In this document: positions 45,434 to 55,670 of the stretch, one piece after another
Layout: each line of letters begins with the position of its first letter
How positions within the stretch are numbered: the stretch's first letter is position 1
Source: Ignavibacteriales bacterium
Lineage (GTDB): Bacteria; Bacteroidota; Ignavibacteria; Ignavibacteriales; Ignavibacteriaceae
Length of the DNA stretch: 64,000 bases
Direction: 5' to 3'
NCBI GenBank assembly: GCA_016709155.1
Contig: JADJEI010000001.1
Span: 434,001 to 498,000, forward strand
Program-made: the position numbers and the translations under genes
The notes under the pieces: model-generated
Database searches by the model: none
What the model was told of the DNA's origin: nothing
The model's input: only the letters and a program-made list of their open reading frames with translations

Positions 45434-45883
45434 CTATTCACTTACGACAGTAATTGCTGTATCAGCTTTTATGTTATCAGTAACCGGGCAGCGGCTTTCA
45501 GTCTCTTTTAACCAAGATTCTTTTTCTTCTTCGGTTGCGCCGGGCATATCAGCATTTACTGTTACAACTATGTTTTGAAATCCCGCACGCTCTTCAAATG
45601 AACAGCCGAGAAAAGTACAAGGATTTATCACTCCTTCAATCTTTACTTTTATACTATTCAGTTTCAATCCTTTTTGCCGTGCAATTTCGTGTCCGGTAAC
45701 ATTTAAGCAACCGGCAAGGGACATTAACAAAACTTGAATCGGAGATGGACCTTCATCAGTTCCGCCCATTCCTTTTGGCTCATCGATAATCAATTTGAAT
45801 TTACCGGCTTGAATATTCATCTTTGTCGGATTTTCACTTTCACCGGTTATTAGAACTTTCATTTCTCTTTTTTGTGTGCTCAA
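45434..45883 (-). CDS. OsmC/YhfA family protein
   Basis: A 149-residue OsmC-like protein. PSPIQVLLMSLAGCLNVTGHEIAR contains the first conserved Cys, and NPCTFLGCSF and ESRCPVTDNI contain the others. The family includes thiol peroxidases and proteins acting on sulfur compounds. YhfA-type members with this Cys pattern are not proven peroxidases. It starts three bases after the DGC protein gene, so they are likely partners. Confidence 0.87.
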   Translation of the reverse strand: MSTQKREMKVLITGESENPTKMNIQAGKFKLIIDEPKGMGGTDEGPSPIQVLLMSLAGCLNVTGHEIARQKGLKLNSIKVKIEGVINPCTFLGCSFEERAGFQNIVVTVNADMPGATEEEKESWLKETESRCPVTDNIKADTAITVVSE

Positions 45884-45886
45884 TTT

Positions 45887-46256
45887 TTATCCTTTTGTTA
45901 TATAATCTAAAATATAGTTAACTATTTCGTTTACTTTCTCTTCCGTAACCGGAGTTTTGCCCTTCACAATTTCAAAATCTGTTGTGTTTATATGTTTGTA
46001 ATTTGTACTGCCTCTTAGTTTCAAAGTTTCTTCAGCGCAGTTTATCGGGCAGCCATCAAGCACTACTATGTTTGAATATTCCCCTTTGGATTTTTCAGCG
46101 AACTTTTCATCAACTGAAAACCTTGCAAGACATAACATTTTTGCCTTACCACTCTGCATCAATTTACGCGCAACTAAATCTGAATATGAACCCGTATTTG
46201 ATGCACCAGAACAAGCTACAATACCTATTTGTCCTTCTGTTATTTTTTATCCTCAT
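45887..46256 (-). CDS. DGC-domain putative zinc-binding protein, single frameshift
   Basis: This is a protein of the DGC family, small Cys proteins thought to bind zinc. Conserved cysteines are in ACSGASNTG, MLCLARFS and VVLDGCPINCAEE, the last containing the DGC signature. The frame below 46162 lacks the N-terminus and offers only a TTG start. Upstream the same frame continues in perfect family sequence (ITEGQIGIVACSGASNTG) but has no start codon. If one A is removed from the six-A run (46243-46248 on the plus strand), an ATG at 46256 with GAAG upstream gives MRIKITEGQIG, about 122 residues. Confidence 0.72.
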
Positions 46257-46275
46257 TATATTCACTTCTTTATAA

Positions 46276-46977
46276 TTACAAAGTATAAACGTAAGGTTTA
46301 CCAAACTCATTCATAAATTTGTTGAAGTTAGTTTTAACTTGCTCAACATTATCATTTTTAATTCCTTCTTTCCAAGCATTTACAATTTCTTCCACCGGTG
46401 TAAAGAGTTCATCGAATTTTGGATCATCCTTTTTTTGCTGGTATGATTTTACTTTACTGGTCATTCTGTCAACCATTTCAAGATGATTTTTTGCGCCGTC
46501 AACATTTCCAGCAGAGAACATATCCATTGCATTTTTTATTTCGGCTCTCCACATAAACATTACATCCGTCAAATCAGTCCGTCCGTTATTTCTGTGCATC
46601 TTCCCAAATGTCATACAATAAAAAGGACAGTATTTTTGTGCAAGACGGTATTCTTTCTTTTCAATTCTTTCACGGATTACATTCGTATTATCCATCAAAT
46701 CTTCCAAATAAGTTTTCCACTGCGGATCATTTGCATATTCAGCCGGTGGATTGTCTGAATATTTTTCAGATAGAATTTTTAATTCCGCTTCGAGTTCATC
46801 AATGTTCTTAATGAATTTTTGCTGGTCGAATGAATCCATATTTCGCAGCATACCGCAAGTCATTACAGCTTTTTTATGCCACGGGGCAATTTCCTCATCA
46901 AATGATTTTGTTTGTGAATATAGAAAACTGCTTATTGTTAATACGAACAAAACGAAAAAGAACTTTTTGTTGAACAT
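46276..46977 (-). CDS. exported helical protein, unrecognised
   Basis: A 233-residue secreted protein with signal peptide (KKFFFVLFVLTISSFLYSQ). The mature part is almost all helical, like four-helix cytochrome c' or metal-chaperone bundles. It lacks CxxCH. Cysteines and Met/His residues are grouped: AVMTCGMLRNM near 42 and QKYCPFYCMTFGKMHRN near 122, which could bind a soft metal such as Cu or As. It lies 109 bp after the RND pump gene. I know no named family for it. Confidence 0.65.
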   Translation of the reverse strand: MFNKKFFFVLFVLTISSFLYSQTKSFDEEIAPWHKKAVMTCGMLRNMDSFDQQKFIKNIDELEAELKILSEKYSDNPPAEYANDPQWKTYLEDLMDNTNVIRERIEKKEYRLAQKYCPFYCMTFGKMHRNNGRTDLTDVMFMWRAEIKNAMDMFSAGNVDGAKNHLEMVDRMTSKVKSYQQKKDDPKFDELFTPVEEIVNAWKEGIKNDNVEQVKTNFNKFMNEFGKPYVYTL

Positions 46978-46999
46978 TTTATTTCTCCTTTTAATTTTT

Positions 47000-47085
47000 C
47001 AGTGAAACTCCGTGTTTTCTCAGTGGCTCTCTGTGTAACTTCTTTTTTATTACACGGAGAAACATAGAGTATTCACAGAGGGTGA
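47000..47085. repeat. imperfect inverted intergenic repeat
   Basis: CTCCGTGTTTTCTCAGTGG and CTCTCTGTGTAAC on the left face GTTACACGGAGAAACATAG-type sequence and CACAGAGGGTGA on the right, forming a loose palindrome after the pump gene. It may fold as a terminator-like stem but has no T run at its end. Confidence 0.4.
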
Positions 47086-50000
47086 TCAATTTATTTTAAC
47101 TTTTCTCTTTTCAAAAATGTAATACAGCGCTGGTAGAAAGAGGAATACCAGCAGCAAACCAAATACTAATCCTCCGATTACAGCAATAGCCATTGGCTTT
47201 AACAATTCTGTTCCTTCGCCAATGCTTAACGCAAGTGGAAGTAAACCGATTATTCCAACAATGTCCGTCATCAAAATTGGTCGGAGACGAACAACTGCCG
47301 CTTTTTGAATTGCGTCTATCAAACTCATTCCTTGTTCACGAAGCTGGTCGATAAATGTTATCAGAATAACGCCTTGATTAATTTCTATTCCGGCAAGCAT
47401 GATAAAACCAATCATCACCGTTACGCCAACTGGTTGATCGGTAAGATACAACGCATACGAAACACCGATCAGCGAAAGCGGAACACGTATAAGTATAATG
47501 AACGGCTTTAAAAATCTTCAAAGTTTATTACAAGAACCACGTAGGCAAAAAACATTGCTATCAAAAGAATGATAATCATCGTATTGAAATTTTCACTTAG
47601 CATCTGCGACTGTCCGCCGTAATTAATTTTATAACCAGCCGGAAGCGAAAATGTAGAAAGCATTTTCTCAACATCTGCAGTTGCTTCTCCGACAGTTTTA
47701 CCGGAAACATTTGCCGTCGCTTTAATTACTCTGTTCTGATCTTTCCTATCTATTTCCAAAGGACCGGAACGTTGCTCAACTTTTGCAATTGTGTTTAATC
47801 GTATCTTACTTCCGTTGTTCGGATAGATTGAAAGATTCTCAACATTGCTAATACTTTTAATATCTGTCTCATCAACAACAATTCGTATCGGATAGTAATA
47901 ACCTTTCTCTTTGAACTGAGTTGGAACATTCCCATCAATACTTGATTTAATTGTGGACGCAACTTGATTAACGCTTAATCCTTGATCAATCGCTTTTGTT
48001 CTATCAACAAAAATCTGATACTCCGGTTTTGTAATATCGATTGAAACATCAATACCGGTAAGCCCATCAACTTGTTTTAGCAAACCGGAAACACGAGTTG
48101 CGTTATCATAAATATTTTCAATAGGTTCGCTTCGTGGAGCGATAACTTCAATTTCAATATCAAAATCGCCGGTTTGCTTAATTCCTTTCAGCTTTGTGTG
48201 AAATGTTTTCATCTTTAAGCCGGGAAACTTTACATTCTGTTGAACAAGCGGAGTTAGGTTTTCAACATATTCATCTGTCGTCATTGTTCGCTTTGAAGGA
48301 TTAACAAGTTGAATATTTACTTCGCCTTCATTCGCAATTTCATAAGTTACAAGTCCCCAGATCTTACCGCCGGAAAGAGAGGAATATTTTTCAATGTAAG
48401 GCTGGTCTTTTACAAATTTTTCGAGTTGTAAAATTACTTTATGCGTTTCTTCCATCGAAGAACCGGTAGGCATTTTTATTTTGATTGTAATTAATCCGTC
48501 ATCTGCTTTTGGTAAAAATTCAGAACCAATTTTGCCTAAGAATATTATTCCAACATAAAATAATCCAAGAGTAACAAGAACAACAATCCACCTAAATTTT
48601 AATGACAATTTTAGCAGAGGCTTATAAGGTTTGATGATAAGCTGGATAAATCCATCAGCAAGTTTTGAGATAATTCCTTTTTTAATTTGAACCGGTTTCC
48701 CTTCCTTAAACAGTAAAGAAGTAAGTGTTGGTGTTAATGTTAAAGCAACAATAAGCGAGAGTACAATCGTAATTGCAACTGTTAATATTGGAATGGAAGA
48801 AACAAAGCGATAAAAGTTAAAGTTGCCGTTAAAACTGCGCCGCTTACCTGCTCTGCACCTTTTTGTACCGGATTAAGTTCTTCCGGTTCTTCTTCTTGAA
48901 TACGTGTGATGTTTTCAAGCACAACAATACAGTTATCGAGCAGAACAGTAATCGCGACAACTAAACCGCCAAGAGTAAAAATGTTGATTGAAAAATTCAG
49001 TAATTGCATAAAAAAGAATGTTCCGAGCAGTGTAACCGGAAGCGTAAGTGAAACTATCAAAACTCTTTTCCAGCCGGTTAAGAAAAATGCCGTAATAATT
49101 ATAACAAGCAATGCTGCAATTAAAGCTGCATCACGAACACCGGCAACTGCTGCACGAATGTAATCAGCTTGATCATAAATGATATCAAGATTTACGGATG
49201 GAGGAATTACAGTTTTTAACTCTTGCAATTTTTTTGCAACCAGGTCAGATACTTCTATTGTATTAGCGCCAGTTTGCTTGAATACAGAAAGTTTAACACC
49301 TTCTGTTTGATTTAATTTATTTTTTATTCGTTGGACAGCATAACCGTCTTTAACATCTGCAACATCTTTAAGGAGTACTAATCCTTCGTTCTTACCTTTT
49401 GAGATAATCAGATTTTCAATTTCATTTACATTAGAAAATTCTCCATTTGTTCTTACAATGTAATCTCTTCTTGCGGATGTAACTCTTCCGCCAAGCAGTT
49501 CCATATTTTCATCTTTCAAACGTTGAGCAACTTTATCAACCGATAAACCGTAGCCTTGTAGTTTTACCGGATTGATATGAATACGAATTTCTCTTTTCAA
49601 TCCGCCGGTAATTTCTGTCCCGGCAGTTCCTTCAATGGAAGTGAAATGATCTTGCAATTCATTCTCAACATACGTCCTCAGTTTTGTTAAATCCATTTGA
49701 TCGGAAGTAATCAGCAAATCCATAACCGGCAATTGCGAAGGATCAGCTTTGAATACGAGAGGTTCTTCAGCATCTCGGGGTAAAAACTTTCTTACTTGTC
49801 CAAGTTTAGAAAGAACATCTTGATAGGCAATATCACGGTTAGCATTGTATGTAAAGTAAACTTGAAGTGCGTAAAGACCTTCAGTGCATTGCGTTTCCAT
49901 ATAATCAAGATCATCAACGGTTGCAACCTTGCGTTCGATTACTGTTGCGATGTTGTCTTCAATTTCTTCCGGTGTGGCTCCGCGCCACGTTACATAAACT

Positions 50001-50137
50001 TTTATCATTGGATAAGTAATATCCGGTAAAAGATTTGTTGCAAGCTGCGTGTATCCGAGGATACCAACCACAACAATGGCAAACATTAGTATAATAACTG
50101 TTGCCGGTCTTTTTATTGCTGAAGTTGAGAGTTTCAC
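47086..50137 (-). pseudogene. RND efflux pump permease, frame-disrupted
   Basis: The inner-membrane AcrB/CzcA-type proton antiporter is split into three frames: 50137-48782 (451 codons, starting MKLSTSAIKRPATVIILMF), then about 48797-47508 (PILTVAITIVLSLIVALTLTP to INFEDF), then about 47515-47086 (FLKPFIILIRVPLSLIGV to KRKVKIN). The last junction is explained by one missing T in a T5 run near 47511. At the first junction the sequence passes from FIALFLPF directly to ILTVAIT, so about 16 residues of a transmembrane helix and loop that RND pumps normally have are missing as well. Either the pump is broken or the assembly is faulty. It follows its MFP adaptor gene with a four-base overlap. Confidence 0.8.
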
Positions 50138-51177
50138 TTTTTCTTCCCGTCTTTATTCATTTCTTTCGGTTTTTGAACCATCACCTTTATTCCATCTTTC
50201 AAAAGTTCTTGTCCCATCACAACAATTTTTTCTCCTTGAACCAATCCAGAAATGACTTCTGTAAATTTATCGTTTGAAATTCCCGTTGTAACAATTCTTT
50301 GATGCGCAACTGTATCTTTAATAACGTAAACTATCTTTTCATCTTTTTGATTAACAATAAAAACGTCATTCAGAACGGTAATAGTTTTCTCTTTTTTATC
50401 AGTAATCAATTCAAGTTCAGCCATCATTCCCGGAGTAATATCTTTTGAGCCGTTTGTAAGTTTCAATTCGACTGGAAAATTTCTTGTTACCGGATCAATC
50501 TGCTGATACTTCAATGTTACTCTTGCTGCAAATTCTTTTTCGGGGAATGAATTGAACTTTACTTTCAACTTATCGCCTAATTTTATTTTAGAAAATAAAT
50601 CTTCAGACACAGAAGTTTTAATGATAAGCGAATTGAAATCAACTATAGTAAATAGATTTTGTTTTGCAGAAACAGCACTTCCAGCTTCAATAAACTTTTG
50701 TGTAATAGTTCCACTTAAAGGAGAAATTACCGGAACACCAAGAAATAATTTTTCCGCATACTCCAATTCTTTCTTCGCTTGTTCAAGCTGCGAGTTTAAT
50801 TGTGCATACTCTGGACTTGCGTCAGATACTTGTTCAAGTTGTGATTTTAATATTTCTACCTTGCTTTTTGATTGAGACACAAGTGATGTTCTTTCTTGTG
50901 TTCCGATGATTGCAAGTAGTTTATCTTTCCGCACAAAAACATTTTCGCTCACATTCAGTTTCTCTATGTAACCATCTGTCGGCGCTAAAACTGTTGTCAT
51001 TATTTTAGCTTCAACAGTTCCGGTAAGATTAATTGATTTTGTAATTGAAGCAAGTTTTACTTCTTCAACTTTTACAAGCGGTGCTTTTGGTTTTGGCTTG
51101 TCTGTTTTTTCTTCTTTCGAACATCCGACTATCAGAACAGCCAAAATGGCAACTGATATAAATACTTTTGCTTTCAT
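50134..51177 (-). CDS. RND periplasmic adaptor (membrane fusion) lipoprotein
   Basis: The membrane-fusion protein has 347 residues from the ATG at 51177. The lipobox LIVGC follows a short signal (MKAKVFISVAILAVL). The barrel-sandwich half motifs are LAPTDGYIEKLNVSEN and GVPVISPLSGTITQKFIEAG, with a helical hairpin in between. The beta-barrel domain has KVKFNSFPEKEFAARVT. A 15-codon in-frame extension upstream is translated repeat DNA and is rejected. It links the RND permease to the TolC protein, whose gene lies just upstream. Confidence 0.9.
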   Translation of the reverse strand: MKAKVFISVAILAVLIVGCSKEEKTDKPKPKAPLVKVEEVKLASITKSINLTGTVEAKIMTTVLAPTDGYIEKLNVSENVFVRKDKLLAIIGTQERTSLVSQSKSKVEILKSQLEQVSDASPEYAQLNSQLEQAKKELEYAEKLFLGVPVISPLSGTITQKFIEAGSAVSAKQNLFTIVDFNSLIIKTSVSEDLFSKIKLGDKLKVKFNSFPEKEFAARVTLKYQQIDPVTRNFPVELKLTNGSKDITPGMMAELELITDKKEKTITVLNDVFIVNQKDEKIVYVIKDTVAHQRIVTTGISNDKFTEVISGLVQGEKIVVMGQELLKDGIKVMVQKPKEMNKDGKKK

Positions 51178-51207
51178 AAAATTTATTTCCGTTATTTTTA
51201 TCTCTAT

Positions 51208-51291
51208 TGTCATTGCGAGCAAGTCTTCGAGCGAAGCAATCTACCACACGAAAGATTGCTTCGCCCCGATAAATCAGGACTCGCAATGACA
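51208..51291. repeat. REP-like palindromic repeat, TCATTGCGA type
   Basis: TGTCATTGCGAGCAAG to CTCGCAATGACA with inner GAAGCAATCT/AGATTGCTTCG arms, a nearly complete palindrome between the MFP and TolC genes. Confidence 0.85.
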
Positions 51292-51295
51292 GTAA

Positions 51296-52609
51296 TTAAT
51301 TAAATGGTATTTCATCGCTTCCAATATTGTAATTCAACTCAGCAATGGTTGTTAACAAATCAATAACAATCTGATTGTAGTTAAGCTTAGCAGTTGTTAA
51401 AATCGTTTCCGCATCAAGCACATCAAGACTGCTGCCTTTACCGATATTGTATTTCATATTTGATGTTGTCAAACTTTCTTCTGCAAGTTTTACAATTTTC
51501 TGATTACCGCTCAACCGGCTTTTAATATCCTCCAGCTTTACCAGATTATTTTTAATATTTAATTCAAGCTGTTGAAGAGTCCCATTTTCATTTTCTTGCA
51601 AAGCCTCGATTCTAATCTTTGCCTGTTCAACTTTCTCTTTAAAATTTGAACCTCGAAAAAATGGAAGAGAGTAAGAAACAGTAACGCCGATATTCCAGTT
51701 AAAATTTCCCATTGGAATTTCGCCGTCCTCTACATTCGTAATGCCAAAAGCATATAGATTTGGATAGTATTCTTTGTTTAACAAATCTGATTCTCTGCTT
51801 CTCAATTCTTTTTGTGTTCTGATATTTTCCAGATCGGGATGCTGGGCAGCTAACAAACTTTTAAGCTCATCGATATTGTAAGTCTTACCTGAATATTGAT
51901 TCCATAATTCGTCAATATTATCAACCACACCGAATGAATCACCAAGGAAATTACCGCATCGTGCATTGATATTATTCTTCTGTACATCAAGTTGATTCTT
52001 TGCTTTCACGAGTTCATCAAGTGCAACCTCAATCTGAACCTGAGCTTTGATAACGTCAAGGTTGGAAACTTTTCCAATGCCATACAGTGCTTCAGCATTT
52101 TTAAGATGTTCTCTCAACTGTGCAATTGCTTCCTCCTGAATTTGAACAGTGTGGTTTGCTTTCAATAATTCCAAATAACTTTTAGTGATTGAATAAGAAA
52201 GTACCAGACGTAATTTTCTCCCAAAGTTTTTATCGATATTTACTGACTCATCAACATACTCCTTCTGAAGTGAATTCTTGTCCCAATCATAGATAAGCTG
52301 ATTGATTCTGAAATCAGCGTAAATATCATTTAAAGAATTTCCAAGCAGTTTTTGTTTATTTGGAAGAAGATATTTCCATCGGGAAATGTTCAAATCAAAA
52401 AATATCTGTGGTTGATAATCTTTGGCGAGATAATCAATTTGCTTCAAACTTGCTTCGATGTTCTTATCGTTAGCTCTGAGCTGTGGATTATTTTGGAATG
52501 CAATGTTTACAAGCTCCTCTAATTTATAAATCTTATCAGTCTGTGCGAATGCTTTTGAAGAAATTAAAAGCAAAAGCATAAAGCCGAATAAAATCAATTT
52601 ACTTTTCAT
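51296..52609 (-). CDS. TolC family outer-membrane efflux protein
   Basis: The outer-membrane factor has 437 residues. The signal peptide (KLILFGFMLLLLISSKAFA) is followed by two repeats of long amphipathic helices and short strands. Family cues include LEELVNIAFQNNPQLRAND at the start, YGIGKVSNLDVIKAQVQIE in the first half and YNIGKGSSLDVLDAETILTT in the second. It forms the outer channel for the MFP/RND pump encoded next. The start overlaps the DUF169 gene stop by four bases. Confidence 0.92.
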   Translation of the reverse strand: MKSKLILFGFMLLLLISSKAFAQTDKIYKLEELVNIAFQNNPQLRANDKNIEASLKQIDYLAKDYQPQIFFDLNISRWKYLLPNKQKLLGNSLNDIYADFRINQLIYDWDKNSLQKEYVDESVNIDKNFGRKLRLVLSYSITKSYLELLKANHTVQIQEEAIAQLREHLKNAEALYGIGKVSNLDVIKAQVQIEVALDELVKAKNQLDVQKNNINARCGNFLGDSFGVVDNIDELWNQYSGKTYNIDELKSLLAAQHPDLENIRTQKELRSRESDLLNKEYYPNLYAFGITNVEDGEIPMGNFNWNIGVTVSYSLPFFRGSNFKEKVEQAKIRIEALQENENGTLQQLELNIKNNLVKLEDIKSRLSGNQKIVKLAEESLTTSNMKYNIGKGSSLDVLDAETILTTAKLNYNQIVIDLLTTIAELNYNIGSDEIPFN

Positions 52610-53346
52610 TTTTTAGCTTCCTCAATTCGTTTAGAAAAAGCCTGATATACTTGTTTTGCCCTCGACCTATCAATTGCTTTTGTTTTCAGATATTTCAAAT
52701 TCTCAGTTGTCATATCAAGTTTAGAAAATGGAATCCCAAGAATAGCCTCATTAGGCTTTGCATCAGTAGCATCACGGCAGCCGTAACAGCCAAAACTCAT
52801 ATTTATTTTTTGAGATTTAAATGGAAGGACAACCGAATCAACACAAACTGCTTGCAAAATACTTGTGCTCATATCTAACCTTCCGCCATCTTCATTAAGA
52901 TAAGCGAGAGCAATCCACATAAGTTTTTCAACTTCATCTTCAATTACAATTACATCGGGATTTTCTTCCCAATCTTTTAATGGCATAGCAACAACAGCTT
53001 CATATTTACCTTGTTCAATGTGCGGCATATCATTCATTACATTTACTGCCGAATTTTTATCTCTAAAAATTCCATATCCTTGAAGCATCGTTCCATCTTC
53101 TAAATTTTTAGGTAACGGCTTAAATCCCAAAGCTGCAGCAGCGGCGGGACAGGAAATACCATCCTTAGTTAGAATTAATTTTTCTCCATTACGCGCACGC
53201 ATTACTAACTGACAAAGTCTATGATCATCAGCTTTTGGAATCCCGTTTTGTGAATAGGTCTCATAAAATTTTATTCCTACCGGCTCATATTCTAAACCAA
53301 CTGAATCCTTTAATGTTTCTGCAATCTTTTCAAATTTCGTTTTCAT
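52606..53346 (-). CDS. DUF169 family protein
   Basis: The cytoplasmic protein has 246 residues and is of the DUF169 family. EYEPVGIKFY lies near the N-terminus, CQLVMRARNGEKLILTKDGI is followed by SCPAAAAALGF, and the late motif FGCYGCRDATD is Cys-rich. The cysteines suggest metal or cluster binding. Its function is unknown; in other genomes such proteins occur near redox and Mo/W genes, which is consistent with the FmdE and NifX genes in this island. It is coupled to the TolC gene by a four-base overlap. Confidence 0.82.
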   Translation of the reverse strand: MKTKFEKIAETLKDSVGLEYEPVGIKFYETYSQNGIPKADDHRLCQLVMRARNGEKLILTKDGISCPAAAAALGFKPLPKNLEDGTMLQGYGIFRDKNSAVNVMNDMPHIEQGKYEAVVAMPLKDWEENPDVIVIEDEVEKLMWIALAYLNEDGGRLDMSTSILQAVCVDSVVLPFKSQKINMSFGCYGCRDATDAKPNEAILGIPFSKLDMTTENLKYLKTKAIDRSRAKQVYQAFSKRIEEAKK

Positions 53347-53406
53347 ATTATTCCCACTAAGTATTCTGTGATTACTAATAAAGTATATTTTATTTTGTAA
53401 ATCTAT

Positions 53407-54070
53407 TTAACCTTTATAACCATTTAAGAACATTGTTAAATGTTCCAACATTTTTTCATCATATTCGATTTTATAAAGCAATTCATTATTTTTATTCAGC
53501 ACGAGAACCGATGGTGCAAAAAAAGTTTCATACTTTAGTTGCAGTTCGTTGTGCTCATAAGAATCAACAATCCAGTAATCCAAATTGTTTATCATTCTCC
53601 TTTACAAAATTCAGAATATCAATTAATTGATTCTTACACATCTCAAGCGTGCAGTAGCAAGACATTGATGCACTGAAAAAAAGTATCTTTGTTTTGTTTG
53701 ATGAGAAGAATTTCTCATCAGCATAATTATAAAAAGTATTTGAGAAGTGGAGATACCACTGGTTGAATAGGACTAAAGCTGAATCTTTTGAAATGTTCGA
53801 AATTGTGTTTTCATAATCACTGAAATGCTTCTTCAGACTATCAAATTGATTAATTGAAGTTTGATATTTACTCTCAAACTCAACTTTATCATAACTCTGG
53901 GAAAGTAAATCTCTTAGTTTGATTAAATCATTATCAGCATCTGAGCTTTTATTAGAAAGATCAATAAAATACTGTGCTGATGTCTTCTCAATTGATTCAT
54001 ATACCTGAGCAGAAGCAGTAATCGAAACTGTAATTACAATGAGGATAACTAGATAAAATTTTAACAACAT
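53407..54070 (-). CDS. exported thioredoxin-like protein, single frameshift
   Basis: The secreted protein has about 220 residues. Its signal peptide (LKFYLVILIVITVSITASAQ) is followed by a helical region and then a thioredoxin-like half with ILFFSASMSCYCTLEMCKNQL as the cysteine site. The frame stops at 53564 after KQFGLLDC. The other frame continues the domain (LDYWIVDSYEHNELQL, APSVLVLNKNNELLYKI) to 53407. One extra base near 53588 explains the break. It lies between acr3 and the DUF169 gene. Confidence 0.65.
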
Positions 54071-54101
54071 AAAATCTCACCTAAGAGATTAATTAATTTT
54101 T

Positions 54102-55187
54102 TTATGGACAAATATCTGGAGCTTTCATAGTTCCTTCTTCAACTTTTCCGAAATACTTTTTTTGTAACCAAAGTGCAACATTAACAAGAGCTATTAAAAC
54201 TGGTACTTCTACAAGCGGACCGATGACTGCTGCGAATGCTTCACCACTATTGATTCCAAATACAGCTATTGCAACTGCTATTGCTAGTTCAAAATTATTA
54301 CTAGCTGCAGTGAATGATAACGTTGCAGTTTTACTGTAATCAGCACCAATTTTTTTGCCCATATAAAATGAAACAAAAAACATTATCACAAAATAAATGA
54401 GTAATGGAATTGCAATTCTTACAACATCCAATGGAAGTTGAACAATATATTCTCCTTTTAATGAGAACATTACAACGATTGTAAAGAGCAAAGCAATAAG
54501 AGTTATTGGACTGATTCTTGGAATAAATTTCTTTTCGTACCATTCTTTTGATTTTAATTTTAGTGCTACAAAGCGGGTTAACATTCCAGCCAAAAATGGA
54601 ATACCAAGATAGATGAAAACACTTTCTGCAATTTGCCCGATAGTTATATCTACAGCAAAAGTTTTTAATCCAAGCCAGGATGGTAGAACGGTTAAAAATA
54701 AATAAGCATAAATTGAAAAGAATAAAACCTGGAAGATTGAATTGAATGCTACCAATCCTGCTGCATATTCTGTATCGCCTTTTGCAAGTTCATTCCAGAC
54801 TATAACCATAGCAATACATCGCGCAAGCCCGATCATTATTAGTCCAGCCATATATTCCGGATAATCCTGTAAAAAGATTATTGCAAGAACAAACATTAAT
54901 ATCGGGCCGATAATCCAGTTTTGCACAAGAGAAAGTGAAAGCACTTTAACATTTCTAAAAACATCAGGTAATTCTTCGTACTTAACTTTTGCAAGCGGTG
55001 GATACATCATTAGAATTAATCCGATTGCAATAGGAATATTTGTTGTGCCTGATTGAAATGAATTCCAGAAATCAACTACGGAAGGGAAAAGGTATCCGGA
55101 GAACACTCCAATAAACATCGCAAGAAAAATCCACAGTGTTAAATAGCGATCTAAGAATGAAAGTTTTTTTGTTAATGAACTCATCAA
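54102..55187 (-). CDS. acr3: Acr3-type arsenite efflux permease
   Basis: The arsenite exporter is of the ACR3 family (BART superfamily), with 361 residues and ten helices. Diagnostic stretches are LTLWIFLAMFIGVFSGYLFP at the start, LILMMYPPLAKVKYEELP, NWIIGPILMF, and GLARCIAMVIVWN with the conserved transport Cys. TAASNNFELAIAVAIAVFGI also appears. It exports As(OH)3 produced by the ArsC encoded upstream in the same orientation. It lies six bases after the YeeE half gene. Confidence 0.95.
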   Translation of the reverse strand: MMSSLTKKLSFLDRYLTLWIFLAMFIGVFSGYLFPSVVDFWNSFQSGTTNIPIAIGLILMMYPPLAKVKYEELPDVFRNVKVLSLSLVQNWIIGPILMFVLAIIFLQDYPEYMAGLIMIGLARCIAMVIVWNELAKGDTEYAAGLVAFNSIFQVLFFSIYAYLFLTVLPSWLGLKTFAVDITIGQIAESVFIYLGIPFLAGMLTRFVALKLKSKEWYEKKFIPRISPITLIALLFTIVVMFSLKGEYIVQLPLDVVRIAIPLLIYFVIMFFVSFYMGKKIGADYSKTATLSFTAASNNFELAIAVAIAVFGINSGEAFAAVIGPLVEVPVLIALVNVALWLQKKYFGKVEEGTMKAPDICP

Positions 55188-55193
55188 AATCCT

Positions 55194-55634
55194 CTAAAAT
55201 ATTTTCTTATTGTCATCAAATTTTTTATTAACAAAGTATATTATCGCTGAAAATAAAATTGCAGCAGGAATTATAACGAGCCATTTATTTAATCCTAGCT
55301 GAAGAAAAATATTTCCATTTATCTCTGTAGATAAAAAAGTTGCTTTAACTGGTTTTATAGTTAATGCATAGATCAAAATTCCAAGTGCCGTTCCAAATAA
55401 GGCAATTATAGCTTCTTTTTTACCTTCACCAATTCTTGCTGCCATTGTGCCGGGACAGTAACCAAGGATTCCCATTCCTGTTCCGAATATCAATCCGCCA
55501 ACAAGCTTGCCCCATTCTAAATTTTTAGGAACGACTTTTAATAAGCCGAAATCACCTAAAAGATAAAACAGTATCATTGAAGAGATGACGGCTGTTACAA
55601 ATTTTAGAATCTTAAAATCTTTTAAGAGCAGCAT
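55194..55634 (-). CDS. YeeE/YedE family half-transporter (B half)
   Basis: A 146-residue membrane protein with four helices, corresponding to one half of the YeeE/YedE (thiosulfate/sulfur transport) fold. GGLIFGTGMGILGYCPGTMAA contains the conserved Cys. Split YeeE/YedE pairs are normally encoded side by side; the partner half upstream is broken here. If the partner is really inactive, this half may not function. Placed between the broken A half and acr3. Confidence 0.85.
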   Translation of the reverse strand: MLLLKDFKILKFVTAVISSMILFYLLGDFGLLKVVPKNLEWGKLVGGLIFGTGMGILGYCPGTMAARIGEGKKEAIIALFGTALGILIYALTIKPVKATFLSTEINGNIFLQLGLNKWLVIIPAAILFSAIIYFVNKKFDDNKKIF

Positions 55635-55670
55635 TCCCTAACGCGAGGATATTTTGTAACACCGGTTTTG

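Noticed and set aside
51178..51222. N-terminal extension of the MFP adaptor
   Set aside because: It runs back into the repeat at 51208; the lipoprotein signal begins at the ATG at 51177.
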